NCBI GenBank assembly: GCA_036563805.1
Contig: DATCLS010000002.1
Span: 1 to 64,000, forward strand
Length of the DNA: 64,000 nt
Direction: 5' to 3'
Source of the DNA: DATCLS01 sp036563805
Lineage (GTDB): Bacteria > Actinomycetota > Acidimicrobiia > Acidimicrobiales > VFJN01
The notes under the pieces were generated by a model, which was given only the letters and a program-made list of their open reading frames with translations, did not search any database and was not told where the DNA came from. A program made the translations under genes and the position numbers. Positions within the stretch are counted from its first letter, which is position 1; each line of letters opens with the position of its first letter. This document shows, one piece after another, positions 30,923 to 39,134 of this stretch.

Positions 30923-31864
30923 CTACAGCTCGGGCCAGCGGCGGCGCTGCCGACGCCGCTTCCGGCTCGGGTCGCCCAGCGCCCAGGCCCGGCGCCAGCC
31001 CGGGGCGTCGGGGCCGGTCAGCGGCGGCGTCGTGCCGTTGTGCGCCCGCCGCCGGGCCGTCCACCAGTCGGTGGTGGCCTCGTCGGCCAGCTCGGCCACG
31101 GCCCGCTCGATCGTGGCCGCGAACCGCCGGGTCGACGCGCCCTCGGCCGGCCGCAGCGGCGAGCCGAACGTGACCTTCACGGTGGCTGGCCGGGGCACCT
31201 TGCGTCCCTTGGGCAGGATGCGCCCGGTTCCCAGGAGGTGGACGGGCACGACCGGCACCCCGCCCCGCACGGCCAGGTAGGCGGCCCCGCCCCGGAAGGG
31301 CTGGCCCCAGCCGTCGGGGCTGCGCCCGCCCTCCGGGAAGATGAGCATCGACCAGCCCTGGTCGATGAGCGCGGCGGCCCGGTCGGCCGAGCGGCGGCCG
31401 ATGCCGGTGCGCTCCATGGGCACGGCGCCGATCACCAGCGCGGACAGGGCGCTGGTCACGGGCGTGCGGAAGAAGTAGTCGGCCGCGCCCACCACGAACA
31501 GCCGGTGCCGCCACGGCTCGGGGATCGACGTGACGAGCACCGGCGTGTCGAGGTGGCTGTGGTGGTTGGCGGCGAAGATCACCGGCCCGTCGTCGGGGTC
31601 GAGGACGTCGAGCCGGTCGAGCCCGCGGCGCTCGGGGTCGGCGAGGGCGGCCACGGCCGGGCGGGTCACCGCCTCCAGCAGCGCGGCCCGCACCAGCCGG
31701 GCCGGGTAGCGGCGTGCCCAGTCGGTGTCGTAGTCGGGGCCGGACCGGCTCTTGCGGGCCAGCGGCTCGACCCCGGCCGGCACGGACGGCGCCGAGTACG
31801 GGAACGGCAGCTTGGCCAGCCGGCGCACGAGGCCCAGACCGCTCACGCCGTTGCCGCCGCTCAT
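30923..31864 (-). CDS. 1-acyl-sn-glycerol-3-phosphate acyltransferase family protein (PlsC-like)
   Basis: 313 residues from ATG 31864, overlapping the upstream stop by ATGA. The HX4D catalytic motif is NHHSHLD, the glycerol-phosphate-binding block is VPMERTG, and FPEGGRSPDG and VPVVPVHL are the third and fourth family motifs. It transfers an acyl chain to a lysophospholipid or another hydroxyl acceptor at the membrane. The Arg/Lys-rich C-terminus (RKRRRQRRRWPEL) may bind the membrane surface. It is last of four overlapping genes with an acyl-CoA reductase, so wax-ester or ether-lipid type acylation is possible as well as phosphatidate synthesis. Confidence 0.93.
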   Translation of the reverse strand: MSGGNGVSGLGLVRRLAKLPFPYSAPSVPAGVEPLARKSRSGPDYDTDWARRYPARLVRAALLEAVTRPAVAALADPERRGLDRLDVLDPDDGPVIFAANHHSHLDTPVLVTSIPEPWRHRLFVVGAADYFFRTPVTSALSALVIGAVPMERTGIGRRSADRAAALIDQGWSMLIFPEGGRSPDGWGQPFRGGAAYLAVRGGVPVVPVHLLGTGRILPKGRKVPRPATVKVTFGSPLRPAEGASTRRFAATIERAVAELADEATTDWWTARRRAHNGTTPPLTGPDAPGWRRAWALGDPSRKRRRQRRRWPEL

Positions 31865-33459
31865 GCCGTGACGTCCGCCATCACCAGCGGCGGGTTGTGC
31901 AGGTGGGTGATCGTGGCCTGCCGGCCGACGACGTCCTCGGCCATCTCCAGCGCGTCCTGGAGCGTGGACGCCGGCGTGAACCCGAGCCGGCGCACGGCTC
32001 GGGGGTCGCCGCCCACGATGATGACCTTGCCGGCGTGGGCCATGCCGTGGCAGCCCCAGTACCACATGTAGAACGGGTGGACGCCGTGGTAGGCGTAGCT
32101 GGTCCGGTACAGGTGCCGGTACCACTCGTCCTCCGCGAACGACTTCTCGAACCGGGCCTCGATCTCGACCGGGTCGGTCGTCTCGGCCAGCACCTGCTCG
32201 AAGAAGTCGATGTAGCTGGGGTGGTGGACCGGGTGGAACTCCCAGGTCGTCGGGTGGCTCATGATGACCACCCCGCCCTCGCGCACCGGCGGCACCCCCC
32301 GGTACATGTTGAAGAAGTACCCGAGCCCCAGGCACATGACGAGGATCGGGTTCATGACCGAGTTGACGTTGTAGGGGCAGATGTAGGGCAGCCCCATGGT
32401 CAGGATGTCGGTCTGGCCCTCGAGCGGGACGAGCTGCTGCTCGAACACTTTGCCGGTCGTGACGTCGTGGACGGCCTCGACCTCGCCGGCCTGCACCGAG
32501 GTCAGCCCGTAGGGGGCCTGCCACGACTGGAAGATCTTCCGCCGGGCCTTGATCGGCAGGCGGTCGAGGCCGGCCTTCATGGCCAGAAACGCGGCCCGGT
32601 CGCGGGCCGTCCACTCCCACTCGCGCTTTTGGAGCACGGCCAGCGGGCCCGACGTGCCGAACGTGTCGTTGTTGAGCGTGGTCTCGATCTGGAAGATCTT
32701 CACGCCGGCGTCGCGGATCACCTTGCCCATCCGCCAGTTCGAGCTGTGCAGCTCGGAGCGGTGGCGGTCCATGAAGCTGCGGCTGTGCCGCATGGTCTGG
32801 ACGTTGTGGTGGTGGCGCAGGCTCCGGTAGCTGGCCAGGCCGGTGGCGGTCGACTTGTGGCCGCCGTCCATGGCCACGAGGTTGATGTTGACGTAGACGA
32901 TGAGGTCGGACTCGGCGGCCCGCTTGTTGATCTCGACCTCCTCGCCCTGGGGGGTGGTGCCCAGGAAGGCGAGGTTGTCCGGGTCCTCGGCGTCGTGGTT
33001 GTAGAGCAGCCCGGCCGGCGCGAAGGCGTCGTAGACGCGGTCGCCGACGGCGTGGCGGAGCTCGGCCTCGGTCATGCGCCGATGCAGGGCCAGCGCCGCG
33101 ATCAGGTGGACGTCGTCGACGCCGGCCTCGGCGGCCAGGTCGAGCACCGCCTCGATGATCCGCTGGCGCACGTCGGGCGCCCGCATGGGCGGCAGCGGCA
33201 GCGAGATGTCGTCGAAGCAGATCGTCAGCTTCATGCCCGGCCGCAGGAGCGCCCGCAGCGGCGGGCTGTCGCCGACCGGGTTGTCGAGGGCGTGGCGGAT
33301 CGCCCCCTCGGGGTCGCGCAGGGGGCGGAGCGGCTCGGCCGGGTACAGCACCCGGCTGCGGCCGGCGGGCAGCTTCTCGAGCCGGAAGCTCTCGCCGTGG
33401 TGGAACAGGATCGGCGGCGTCGAGCGGTCGACGTCGAGGACGAAACCGGGCCGGGGCAT
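31861..33459 (-). CDS. LarA-like (DUF2088) protein, lactate racemase superfamily
   Basis: 532 residues from ATG 33459 (ATGA overlap with the ADH gene), longer than the usual 420-430 of LarA. The N-terminal half has DUF2088 features: KLTICFDDISLPLPPM, ALHRRMTEAELRHAVG, YNHDAEDPDNLAFLGTTPQGEEV and INKRAAESDLIV. The segment GGHKSTATGLAS resembles the stretch with the LarA cofactor-binding lysine; the histidine just before it in LarA is not obvious here. The C-terminal 200 residues are Trp/Tyr/His-rich (WEFHPVHHPSYIDFFEQVL, HGVHPFYMWYWGCHGMAH). LarA uses a nickel-pincer nucleotide to racemise 2-hydroxyacids; cofactor genes larB, larC and larE are not in this window. The substrate here is unknown. 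Confidence 0.85.
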   Translation of the reverse strand: MPRPGFVLDVDRSTPPILFHHGESFRLEKLPAGRSRVLYPAEPLRPLRDPEGAIRHALDNPVGDSPPLRALLRPGMKLTICFDDISLPLPPMRAPDVRQRIIEAVLDLAAEAGVDDVHLIAALALHRRMTEAELRHAVGDRVYDAFAPAGLLYNHDAEDPDNLAFLGTTPQGEEVEINKRAAESDLIVYVNINLVAMDGGHKSTATGLASYRSLRHHHNVQTMRHSRSFMDRHRSELHSSNWRMGKVIRDAGVKIFQIETTLNNDTFGTSGPLAVLQKREWEWTARDRAAFLAMKAGLDRLPIKARRKIFQSWQAPYGLTSVQAGEVEAVHDVTTGKVFEQQLVPLEGQTDILTMGLPYICPYNVNSVMNPILVMCLGLGYFFNMYRGVPPVREGGVVIMSHPTTWEFHPVHHPSYIDFFEQVLAETTDPVEIEARFEKSFAEDEWYRHLYRTSYAYHGVHPFYMWYWGCHGMAHAGKVIIVGGDPRAVRRLGFTPASTLQDALEMAEDVVGRQATITHLHNPPLVMADVTA

Positions 33460-34604
33460 CAGCGTCGAGTCCTTTCGGCGCGGAGGTCGAAGGCGATCTT
33501 CACGGCGCCACGGGCGCCGGCCTGCGCCGCGTGGGCGACGGCGTCCTCGTAGCGCGCCAGGGGGTAGGTGGCCGAGACGAGCCGGCCGAGATCGAGGTCG
33601 GCGACCAGCTCGAGCGCGGTGTCGAAGTCGGCCCGCTCGTAGGCGTAGGCGCCCCGCAGGCGGACCTCGCGGTGCCAGAGCGGGGTCAGGTCCAGCGTGG
33701 TCCGTCCCGGCATGCCGACGGCGTGCACGGTCCCGCCGGGCGCCACCACCTGGAGCGCCTGGGTGAGCGAGGCCTCGCTGCCGACGCAGTCGACGACCTC
33801 GGGCACGCCGCCGGTGAGCTGGTCGCCGATCCGCATCGAGCCGGTGGCCGACCGGACCACCCGGGCCAGCTCGCCCGGGGCGCACACGACGTCGGCACCG
33901 AGCTCCTTGGCCCAGTGGCGCTGGTCGGGGTGCTTGGCCGTGGCGACGATCTCGGTCGCGGGGGCGAGGCGCCGCAGGGCGGCGACGGTCAGCAGCCCGA
34001 GCGTGCCGGAGCCGACGACCGCCACCCGGCCGGCGTCGACCTGGCGGGCGGCGTGCACGGCGCAGGCGGTCGGCTCGACCAGGACGGCCTGCTCGTCGGC
34101 CAGGCCCTCGGGCACGTCCACGAGCTGGCTGGCGTGGGCGACCATCTCCTGCGACCACCCGCCGCCGGTCGACTCGCAGAACCCGCACTGCAGGCCGGGC
34201 TCCAGGTGGCCGAACGCCACCCGCTCGCACAGGTTGATCCGGCCGGCCGCGCACTGGGGACACGGCGGGTCGATCCCCCGCACGGCGCAGGCCAGCACGG
34301 GGACGAGCACGACCCGGCGCCCGTCCTCGGTGTCGCCCACGATCTCGTGGCCGGGCACGAACGGGAACGAGACGATGGGCTCGAAGTAGCGGGACGAGGT
34401 GCCGTCCAGCGTGGCCAGGTCGCTGCCGCAGATGCCCGACAGCCGGGGCCGGACCCGGACCCAGCCGGGGCCGGGCAGCTCCGGCGGGTCGACGTCGCGC
34501 AGCGACAGCGGGCCGTAGCGGGCGCCGCGGCCCGGCCGCAGGCTGCCGGCCACCATGGCGGCCGCGTAGCGGACCGGCTTGCGGGAGAACACGAGCGCCT
34601 TCAC
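33459..34604 (-). CDS. Zinc-dependent alcohol dehydrogenase (MDR superfamily)
   Basis: 381 residues from GTG 34604, which overlaps the upstream stop (GTGA). The catalytic zinc site is GICGSD and PGHE; the structural zinc-site cysteines lie in PPCPQCAAGRINLC; the cofactor motif is VVGSGTLGLL. The C-terminal VDCVGSEASLTQALQVVAPGGTVHAVG is MDR-typical. It should interconvert an alcohol and an aldehyde or ketone with NAD(P). Next to a fatty acyl-CoA reductase its substrate may be a long-chain alcohol/aldehyde or a 2-hydroxy lipid, the latter fitting the LarA-like protein that follows. Confidence 0.93.
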   Translation of the reverse strand: MKALVFSRKPVRYAAAMVAGSLRPGRGARYGPLSLRDVDPPELPGPGWVRVRPRLSGICGSDLATLDGTSSRYFEPIVSFPFVPGHEIVGDTEDGRRVVLVPVLACAVRGIDPPCPQCAAGRINLCERVAFGHLEPGLQCGFCESTGGGWSQEMVAHASQLVDVPEGLADEQAVLVEPTACAVHAARQVDAGRVAVVGSGTLGLLTVAALRRLAPATEIVATAKHPDQRHWAKELGADVVCAPGELARVVRSATGSMRIGDQLTGGVPEVVDCVGSEASLTQALQVVAPGGTVHAVGMPGRTTLDLTPLWHREVRLRGAYAYERADFDTALELVADLDLGRLVSATYPLARYEDAVAHAAQAGARGAVKIAFDLRAERTRR

Positions 34605-36994
34605 CGGGCCACCTTCCCCGCCGCGGCCTGCAGCAGGCGGTCGACGAGGCCCGTGCCGCCGCTCGACCCCCACGGCGGCCCGATCGGCAGCAGCCGGGTC
34701 GGGGCACCGTCGGCCTTGTCGAAGTGCTCGACCAACCAGCCCCGCTTGCGGGCCAGTGCCGCCAGGCGGGTCTCGGGGTTGACGGCCACCGGGAAGCCGA
34801 CGGCCTCCAGCATCGGCAGGTCGGACGTCGAGTCGGCGTAGGCCACCGACTCGCGCAGGTCGAACCCGTTGGCCTCGGCGTAGTCGGCCATGGCCTGGGC
34901 CCGGGCCTCGCCGGTCGGTGGCACGTCGGTGAGCTCGCCCCGGTACGTGCCGTCGGGGCGGGTGGCCAGCCGGGCGCACACGACGTCGTCGAACAGCGGC
35001 CGCAGCGGCTCGATGGCGAAGTCGAGCGCGCCGGTGATCAGCACCGTGCGGTGGCCCAGCTCGCGGTGCTCGCGCACCCGGCGCACCGCGGCCGGGAACG
35101 ACTTGGCCAGCAGCAGGTCGCTGAACATCTCGGCCGCGTCGGCCTCGAGCTGCTCGATCGAGGCGCCGTCGTAGCGCCGGTAGAAGTGGCGCAGGAAGTC
35201 GCTGCGGTCGCGGCGGTCCTGGGCCAGCAGCGACGGCGCCTGGGCCAGGGTCTTGAGCGCGAACCGCACCCGGTCCTCCCGCGGCAGCCGCCGGGTGGCC
35301 AGCCACGAATAGGCGGCCACGACGTTCGATGCGATGAGCGTGTTCTCGAGGTCGAAGGCGGCGAAGTGGCGGGCCGGGTCGAGCACCTGGCGGCGCAGGC
35401 GGTCGGACCGGGAGTCGCGGGTCCGACCCCCACCGGTCGTGCGAACCCGGGCGTGGTGGACCACCGACGGCAGGTGGATGTCGCGCACGTAGCTCGGCCA
35501 GTCGATGACCCGGGGGTCGAAGCAGAACCGCTCGCGGTCAGCGGCGTCGAGCCGCTCCCACCGGGCCAGCAGCCGGTCGACGCCGTAGATGGCCTCGCAC
35601 TCGGCGTAGGCGCCGTACAGCTCGACGTAGCCGAGCGCCCGCTCGGCCTCGTCGCGCCGCTCCTCCAGCCGGGCCGACCACTCGGCCTGCTTGCCCCGCA
35701 GCGGCAGGCTGTGGAGCACCTTCTCGGCCCGCTCGATCGTGGACTTGGCCCGCTCCAGCTGGCGCTGGACCCGGCCCCGCCCGGGGAACGACCACTCGGG
35801 CACCACGATGGGCTGGCCCTCGCTGTCGTACAGCGGGTGCTCGGTGAACCAGCCCTGCACCAGGTCGACCAGCTGGCGGTAGCGCAGTGGGTTGGTGGAG
35901 CCCGAGGCGACCTGCACGATCTCTGGCTCGGCGGGCGGCTCGGCGGCGGCCGCCTCGATGATCGCCGCCACCACCAGGTCGACCGGGATGACGTCGATCG
36001 TGCCCTCGGGCACGCCCGGGAACTCCTTCAGCAGGCCCCGGGCATAGGAGATGATGACCGGCTCGGCCATGCGGAAGCCCCGGATCCAGCCCGGCCGGGG
36101 CTCGGCCAGCGCCGACTCGATGATCGAGGGCCGCACGATCGTGACCGGCACGTCGCCCCGCTGGGCCAGCAGCGCCCGCTCGCCCAGCGCCTTGGTGTAG
36201 GCGTAGGCGTCGGGCCAGCCCAGCGACGCGGCCCGGGCCCGGCCCGCCTCGACCATCCGCTCGCGCACCCAGGCGTCGCGGCGCTGCTCGGTCTTGGCGG
36301 CCAGGGCCGGGGTGCCGGCGGCGCCCAGCTCCTCGCGGGCCTCCTTGCGGAACCGGGCCAGCGCCTCGGGCGTGCGGCTGGCGGCCTGGGCGTCCTGCCG
36401 GGCCCGGCGGGCCCCCTCGACCTCGCCCCGCCAGTCGACGTCGACGAAGAAGGGGCTGGCGTCCACCGGCTGCTCGGGCGCCGCGCCCCGGCGGTTGCCG
36501 GCCACGTAGCAGGTCGACACCGACACGAGGTGGGGGGACACGCCCAGGTCGTGGAGCGTGGTCACGATCCGGCTCGGCCCGAGGAGGTTGACCTCGACCG
36601 CGGTGTCGAGCGGCGAGTCGAAGGCCACGGTGGCCGCCGAGTGGACGACGACGTCGCACGACGCCAGCGCCGCCCGCCCGTCGGCGTCGAGGCCCAGGCC
36701 GTCGGTGCCGACGTCGCCGGCGATGGGGGTGACCCGCCGGGCGACCTCGTCGTCGAAGCGGTCGCCCCACTCGGCCCGGAGCCGGTCGAAGGCGTCGTTG
36801 CGGAAGATCTCGCGTCGCGCCCGCGCCTCGACGCCGGAGCGCTTGCCGGGGCGGATGAGCAGCACCAGCTCGCACCCGGGCACCGACCGGAGCAGTCGCT
36901 CGATGAGCGCGGTGCCCAGGAACCCGGTGCCGCCGGTGACGGCGATGCGCTTCCCGTGGAGGGCCTCGGGGATCACGGCCGTACGGTCTACCAT
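34601..36994 (-). CDS. Fatty acyl-CoA reductase / HAD-IB phosphatase fusion
   Basis: 797 residues from ATG 36994; a GTG at codon 7 is an alternative. The N-terminal part (about 15-400) is a male-sterility-type NAD(P)-binding acyl reductase: VTGGTGFLG (19-27), VVHSAATVAFD, VSTCYVAGN and YAYTKALGE (YxxxK, near 266). After a helical middle, residues from about 540 form a HAD subfamily-IB hydrolase (FDLENTLIASN, LITGALD, YADSTSDLPMLE). This FAR-HAD fusion is known in actinobacteria. The reductase turns acyl-CoA/ACP into alcohol; what the phosphatase-like half does is unknown. It heads the four-gene overlapping operon and is divergent from a TetR gene only 7 bp away. Confidence 0.93.
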   Translation of the reverse strand: MVDRTAVIPEALHGKRIAVTGGTGFLGTALIERLLRSVPGCELVLLIRPGKRSGVEARARREIFRNDAFDRLRAEWGDRFDDEVARRVTPIAGDVGTDGLGLDADGRAALASCDVVVHSAATVAFDSPLDTAVEVNLLGPSRIVTTLHDLGVSPHLVSVSTCYVAGNRRGAAPEQPVDASPFFVDVDWRGEVEGARRARQDAQAASRTPEALARFRKEAREELGAAGTPALAAKTEQRRDAWVRERMVEAGRARAASLGWPDAYAYTKALGERALLAQRGDVPVTIVRPSIIESALAEPRPGWIRGFRMAEPVIISYARGLLKEFPGVPEGTIDVIPVDLVVAAIIEAAAAEPPAEPEIVQVASGSTNPLRYRQLVDLVQGWFTEHPLYDSEGQPIVVPEWSFPGRGRVQRQLERAKSTIERAEKVLHSLPLRGKQAEWSARLEERRDEAERALGYVELYGAYAECEAIYGVDRLLARWERLDAADRERFCFDPRVIDWPSYVRDIHLPSVVHHARVRTTGGGRTRDSRSDRLRRQVLDPARHFAAFDLENTLIASNVVAAYSWLATRRLPREDRVRFALKTLAQAPSLLAQDRRDRSDFLRHFYRRYDGASIEQLEADAAEMFSDLLLAKSFPAAVRRVREHRELGHRTVLITGALDFAIEPLRPLFDDVVCARLATRPDGTYRGELTDVPPTGEARAQAMADYAEANGFDLRESVAYADSTSDLPMLEAVGFPVAVNPETRLAALARKRGWLVEHFDKADGAPTRLLPIGPPWGSSGGTGLVDRLLQAAAGKVAR

Positions 36995-37002
36995 CTGGTA
37001 GA
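36987..37002. promoter_or_regulatory. Palindromic operator over both divergent start codons
   Basis: TCTACCA-TC-TGGTAGA is a perfect 7-2-7 inverted repeat. It contains the whole ATG of the acyl reductase (36992-36994, minus) and the first base of the TetR ATG (37002). TACCAT (36989-36994) is a TANNNT -10 element ending 7 bases before the TetR ATG, so the TetR mRNA may be leaderless and autorepressed from this site. Confidence 0.65.
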
Positions 37003-37766
37003 TGGCGACGGCGACACCGCCAGCCGAGCGGCGGACCTCGGGATCATCCGGAACGGGTTCTTCGGAGACGGGCTCGTCCGGTCGGGCGCGCTCCCGGTCC
37101 GACACGCCGACGCGGATCCTCGACGCCGCCATCGCCGCCTTCGGCACCCGCGGGTACGGCGCCACCTCCCTCGACGACCTGGCCCGCCAGGTCGGGCTGC
37201 GCAAGCAGACGATCCTGTACTGGTTCCCCTCCAAGGAGGCGCTGCTCGACGCGGCCATCGACCGCACGGCGAGCGAGGTCACCGTCCGGCTGGAGCGGGC
37301 GCTGGCCGTGGGGGGCGAGGGGTTCGGGCGGGTCGACGCCATCGTTCGGGCCATGTTCCGGCTGGCCGCCCGGCACCCGACCATGCTCGGCTTCGTGCGC
37401 GAGGTCGGGCGCCTGGGCCCGCCCGCGTCCAGCCGCCTGCTCGCCGCCCTGTCGCCGCTGGTCGACCGGGCGGCCGGGTTCCTGTCGGCCGAGATGGAGG
37501 CGGGACGCATGCGGCGCCACGACCCCCGCCTGCTCCTGCTCGCCGCCTACTCGATGGTCAGCGGGCTGGCCGGCGAGGTCGAGGTGCTGCGGGCGTTCGG
37601 CGAGGAGCCGACGCTGGCCTCGCTGGTCCGGCGACGCAACGAGCTGCTGGTGCTGCTGCGAGCGGCGCTGGCGCCGGAGGCAGGAACGGGAGCATCCCAG
37701 GCAGGGGCGCCGGCCGCGCCGTGGGCCGGGACGTCCGAGGCCGGTCCGGCTCAGCCCGCCAGCTGA
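37002..37766 (+). CDS. TetR family regulator of the acyl-reductase operon
   Basis: 254 residues from ATG 37002, the only possible start codon before the DNA-binding domain. A Ser/Gly-rich tail of about 33 residues precedes the helix-turn-helix (TRILDAAIAAFGTRGYGATSLDDLARQVGLRKQTILYWFPSKEALLDAAI, about 37-87). The remaining helices form the ligand/dimer domain; the last 35 residues are low complexity. There is no ribosome site upstream, consistent with a leaderless transcript. The palindrome at 36987-37002 is its likely operator and the divergent lipid operon its likely target. Its 3' end overlaps the convergent protease gene by 16 bp. Confidence 0.92.
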   Translation: MATATPPAERRTSGSSGTGSSETGSSGRARSRSDTPTRILDAAIAAFGTRGYGATSLDDLARQVGLRKQTILYWFPSKEALLDAAIDRTASEVTVRLERALAVGGEGFGRVDAIVRAMFRLAARHPTMLGFVREVGRLGPPASSRLLAALSPLVDRAAGFLSAEMEAGRMRRHDPRLLLLAAYSMVSGLAGEVEVLRAFGEEPTLASLVRRRNELLVLLRAALAPEAGTGASQAGAPAAPWAGTSEAGPAQPAS

Positions 37767-38995
37767 GTGCCCGTCGCCCGCTGTATCTGGTCGATCGTCG
37801 AGAAGCACATCGACGGCCGGCCGTCGACGCTCACCGACGACGACAGCGTGCCGGCGGCGCGCACCGCCCCGGCCACGGGCTGGTAGACGGGGCCGCCGCT
37901 GTCGCCGGCCCGGGCCGTCCGGTCGATGCACGTGAAGATGAACGACCGGCCCTCGGCGTCGCAGCACACCTGGCGGCCGACGGCGTCGACAGAGCCGCAG
38001 TTGCCCGTGCCGCTGGCCCGGCCGTCGAAGCACAAGCGCATGCCCATGCCGATCCGGCTATCGGGCAGGCCGCCGACCACGCGGCGGTGAGCCGATTGGC
38101 CGTGGACCACGGCGTCCTCCGCCGCGCCCGGCGGCACCGGGTACAGGGCCGTGTCGGCCCGGACCGGGCTACGGGCCGACTCGAACGTGTTCCGGGCCAC
38201 CCGCCCGACGACGGTGTCGCCGACCCGGACCGTGTCGCCGACCCGGCCGCAGTGCCCGGCCGTGCTCCCGAACGTGCCCAGGGCGCCGGTGAAGGCGAAG
38301 CCCGACGTGCACCGGATGGTGGCGTCGGCGGAATCGACCCGGAGGTGGAGCCCCGCCTCGTAGGGCGGGTAGTCGGTGGGGGTGGGGCCCGCCGGGCCCG
38401 TGGGGCCGGCCGCGCCTGTGGCGCCGAGGGGGACGATGCCGATCCGCGAGCCCGTGAGGACGTTGAGGCGCTCGAGGCTGATGCCGCCGCCGGGGGCGTC
38501 GGCGCCGCTCCGGGGCACGACGGCGGCGGTGCGGGCGGCGTCCAGGGCGAGCAGCCGGGTGACGGCGGCGTCGCCCCGCTCGGTCTCGACGGTCAGGCCG
38601 CTGTGGGGGACGTCGAGCCCGACCGTGTAGTTGCCCGTCTCGCCGCGGTCGAGGGCGGCGGCCACGGCGTCCCGGGCGGCGACCAGCTGGTCGTAGGAGA
38701 GGTCGGCGTCGTGGATCCTGACCCGGTCGCCGGCCAGCTCGCGGTCGGCCGCCGAGGGCTCGACGACGTTGACGTGCACGACGCCGTCGTCGTCCACCCA
38801 GTAGCCGCCGTAGCGGGCGCCGGCCCGGCGCTCGACCGCGGCGGCGACGGCCGCGGGGTCGGGCGGCGGGTCCGCGGCCGGGCCGGGCGCCGGGCTGGTG
38901 GCCCCCGCGGTCGCGGGCGCGGGCGCCAGCGAGCCGAGCGCACCGAGCGCGGCGACGAGCGTGACCGTGGCGAGGAAGCCTGTCCGACGAGCCAA
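37751..38995 (-). CDS. Secreted S1-type serine protease (streptogrisin/alpha-lytic-like)
   Basis: 414 residues from ATG 38995. A Sec signal peptide (MARRTGFLATVTLVAALGALGSL, cleavage near ATAGA) precedes a pro-region (about 50-195) like those of alpha-lytic proteases. A short collagen-like stretch (GATGAAGPTGPAGP) leads into the protease domain. Catalytic residues are His in STAGHC (about 247), Asp in RADTALY (about 281) and Ser in AGDSGGPV (about 366). Cysteines flank the active His (CTSGF, GHC) and Ser (C-CDAEG, FTCID), giving disulfides for an extracellular enzyme. Role: secreted proteolysis. Confidence 0.92.
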   Translation of the reverse strand: MARRTGFLATVTLVAALGALGSLAPAPATAGATSPAPGPAADPPPDPAAVAAAVERRAGARYGGYWVDDDGVVHVNVVEPSAADRELAGDRVRIHDADLSYDQLVAARDAVAAALDRGETGNYTVGLDVPHSGLTVETERGDAAVTRLLALDAARTAAVVPRSGADAPGGGISLERLNVLTGSRIGIVPLGATGAAGPTGPAGPTPTDYPPYEAGLHLRVDSADATIRCTSGFAFTGALGTFGSTAGHCGRVGDTVRVGDTVVGRVARNTFESARSPVRADTALYPVPPGAAEDAVVHGQSAHRRVVGGLPDSRIGMGMRLCFDGRASGTGNCGSVDAVGRQVCCDAEGRSFIFTCIDRTARAGDSGGPVYQPVAGAVRAAGTLSSSVSVDGRPSMCFSTIDQIQRATGTQLAG

Positions 38996-39052
38996 CGTGA
39001 TCCTCCCGGGAGCCCGACCGAAGGCGTTGACCCTAGCCGCTTCAACACGCTC

Positions 39053-39066
39053 CGTGATTCATCACG
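39053..39066. promoter_or_regulatory. Inverted repeat upstream of the protease gene
   Basis: CGTGAT-TC-ATCACG (6-2-6, perfect) lies 58 bp upstream of the protease ATG in the 139-bp gap after ddl. This is the right place for an operator of the protease promoter. No regulator gene is adjacent. Confidence 0.4.
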
Positions 39067-39134
39067 CGCGTCATGTGGTTGTCCGCAGCTGCGCAGGCGG
39101 GGCTCGGCGGGCGGGCGGCCCGCTCCGGGCCCGG

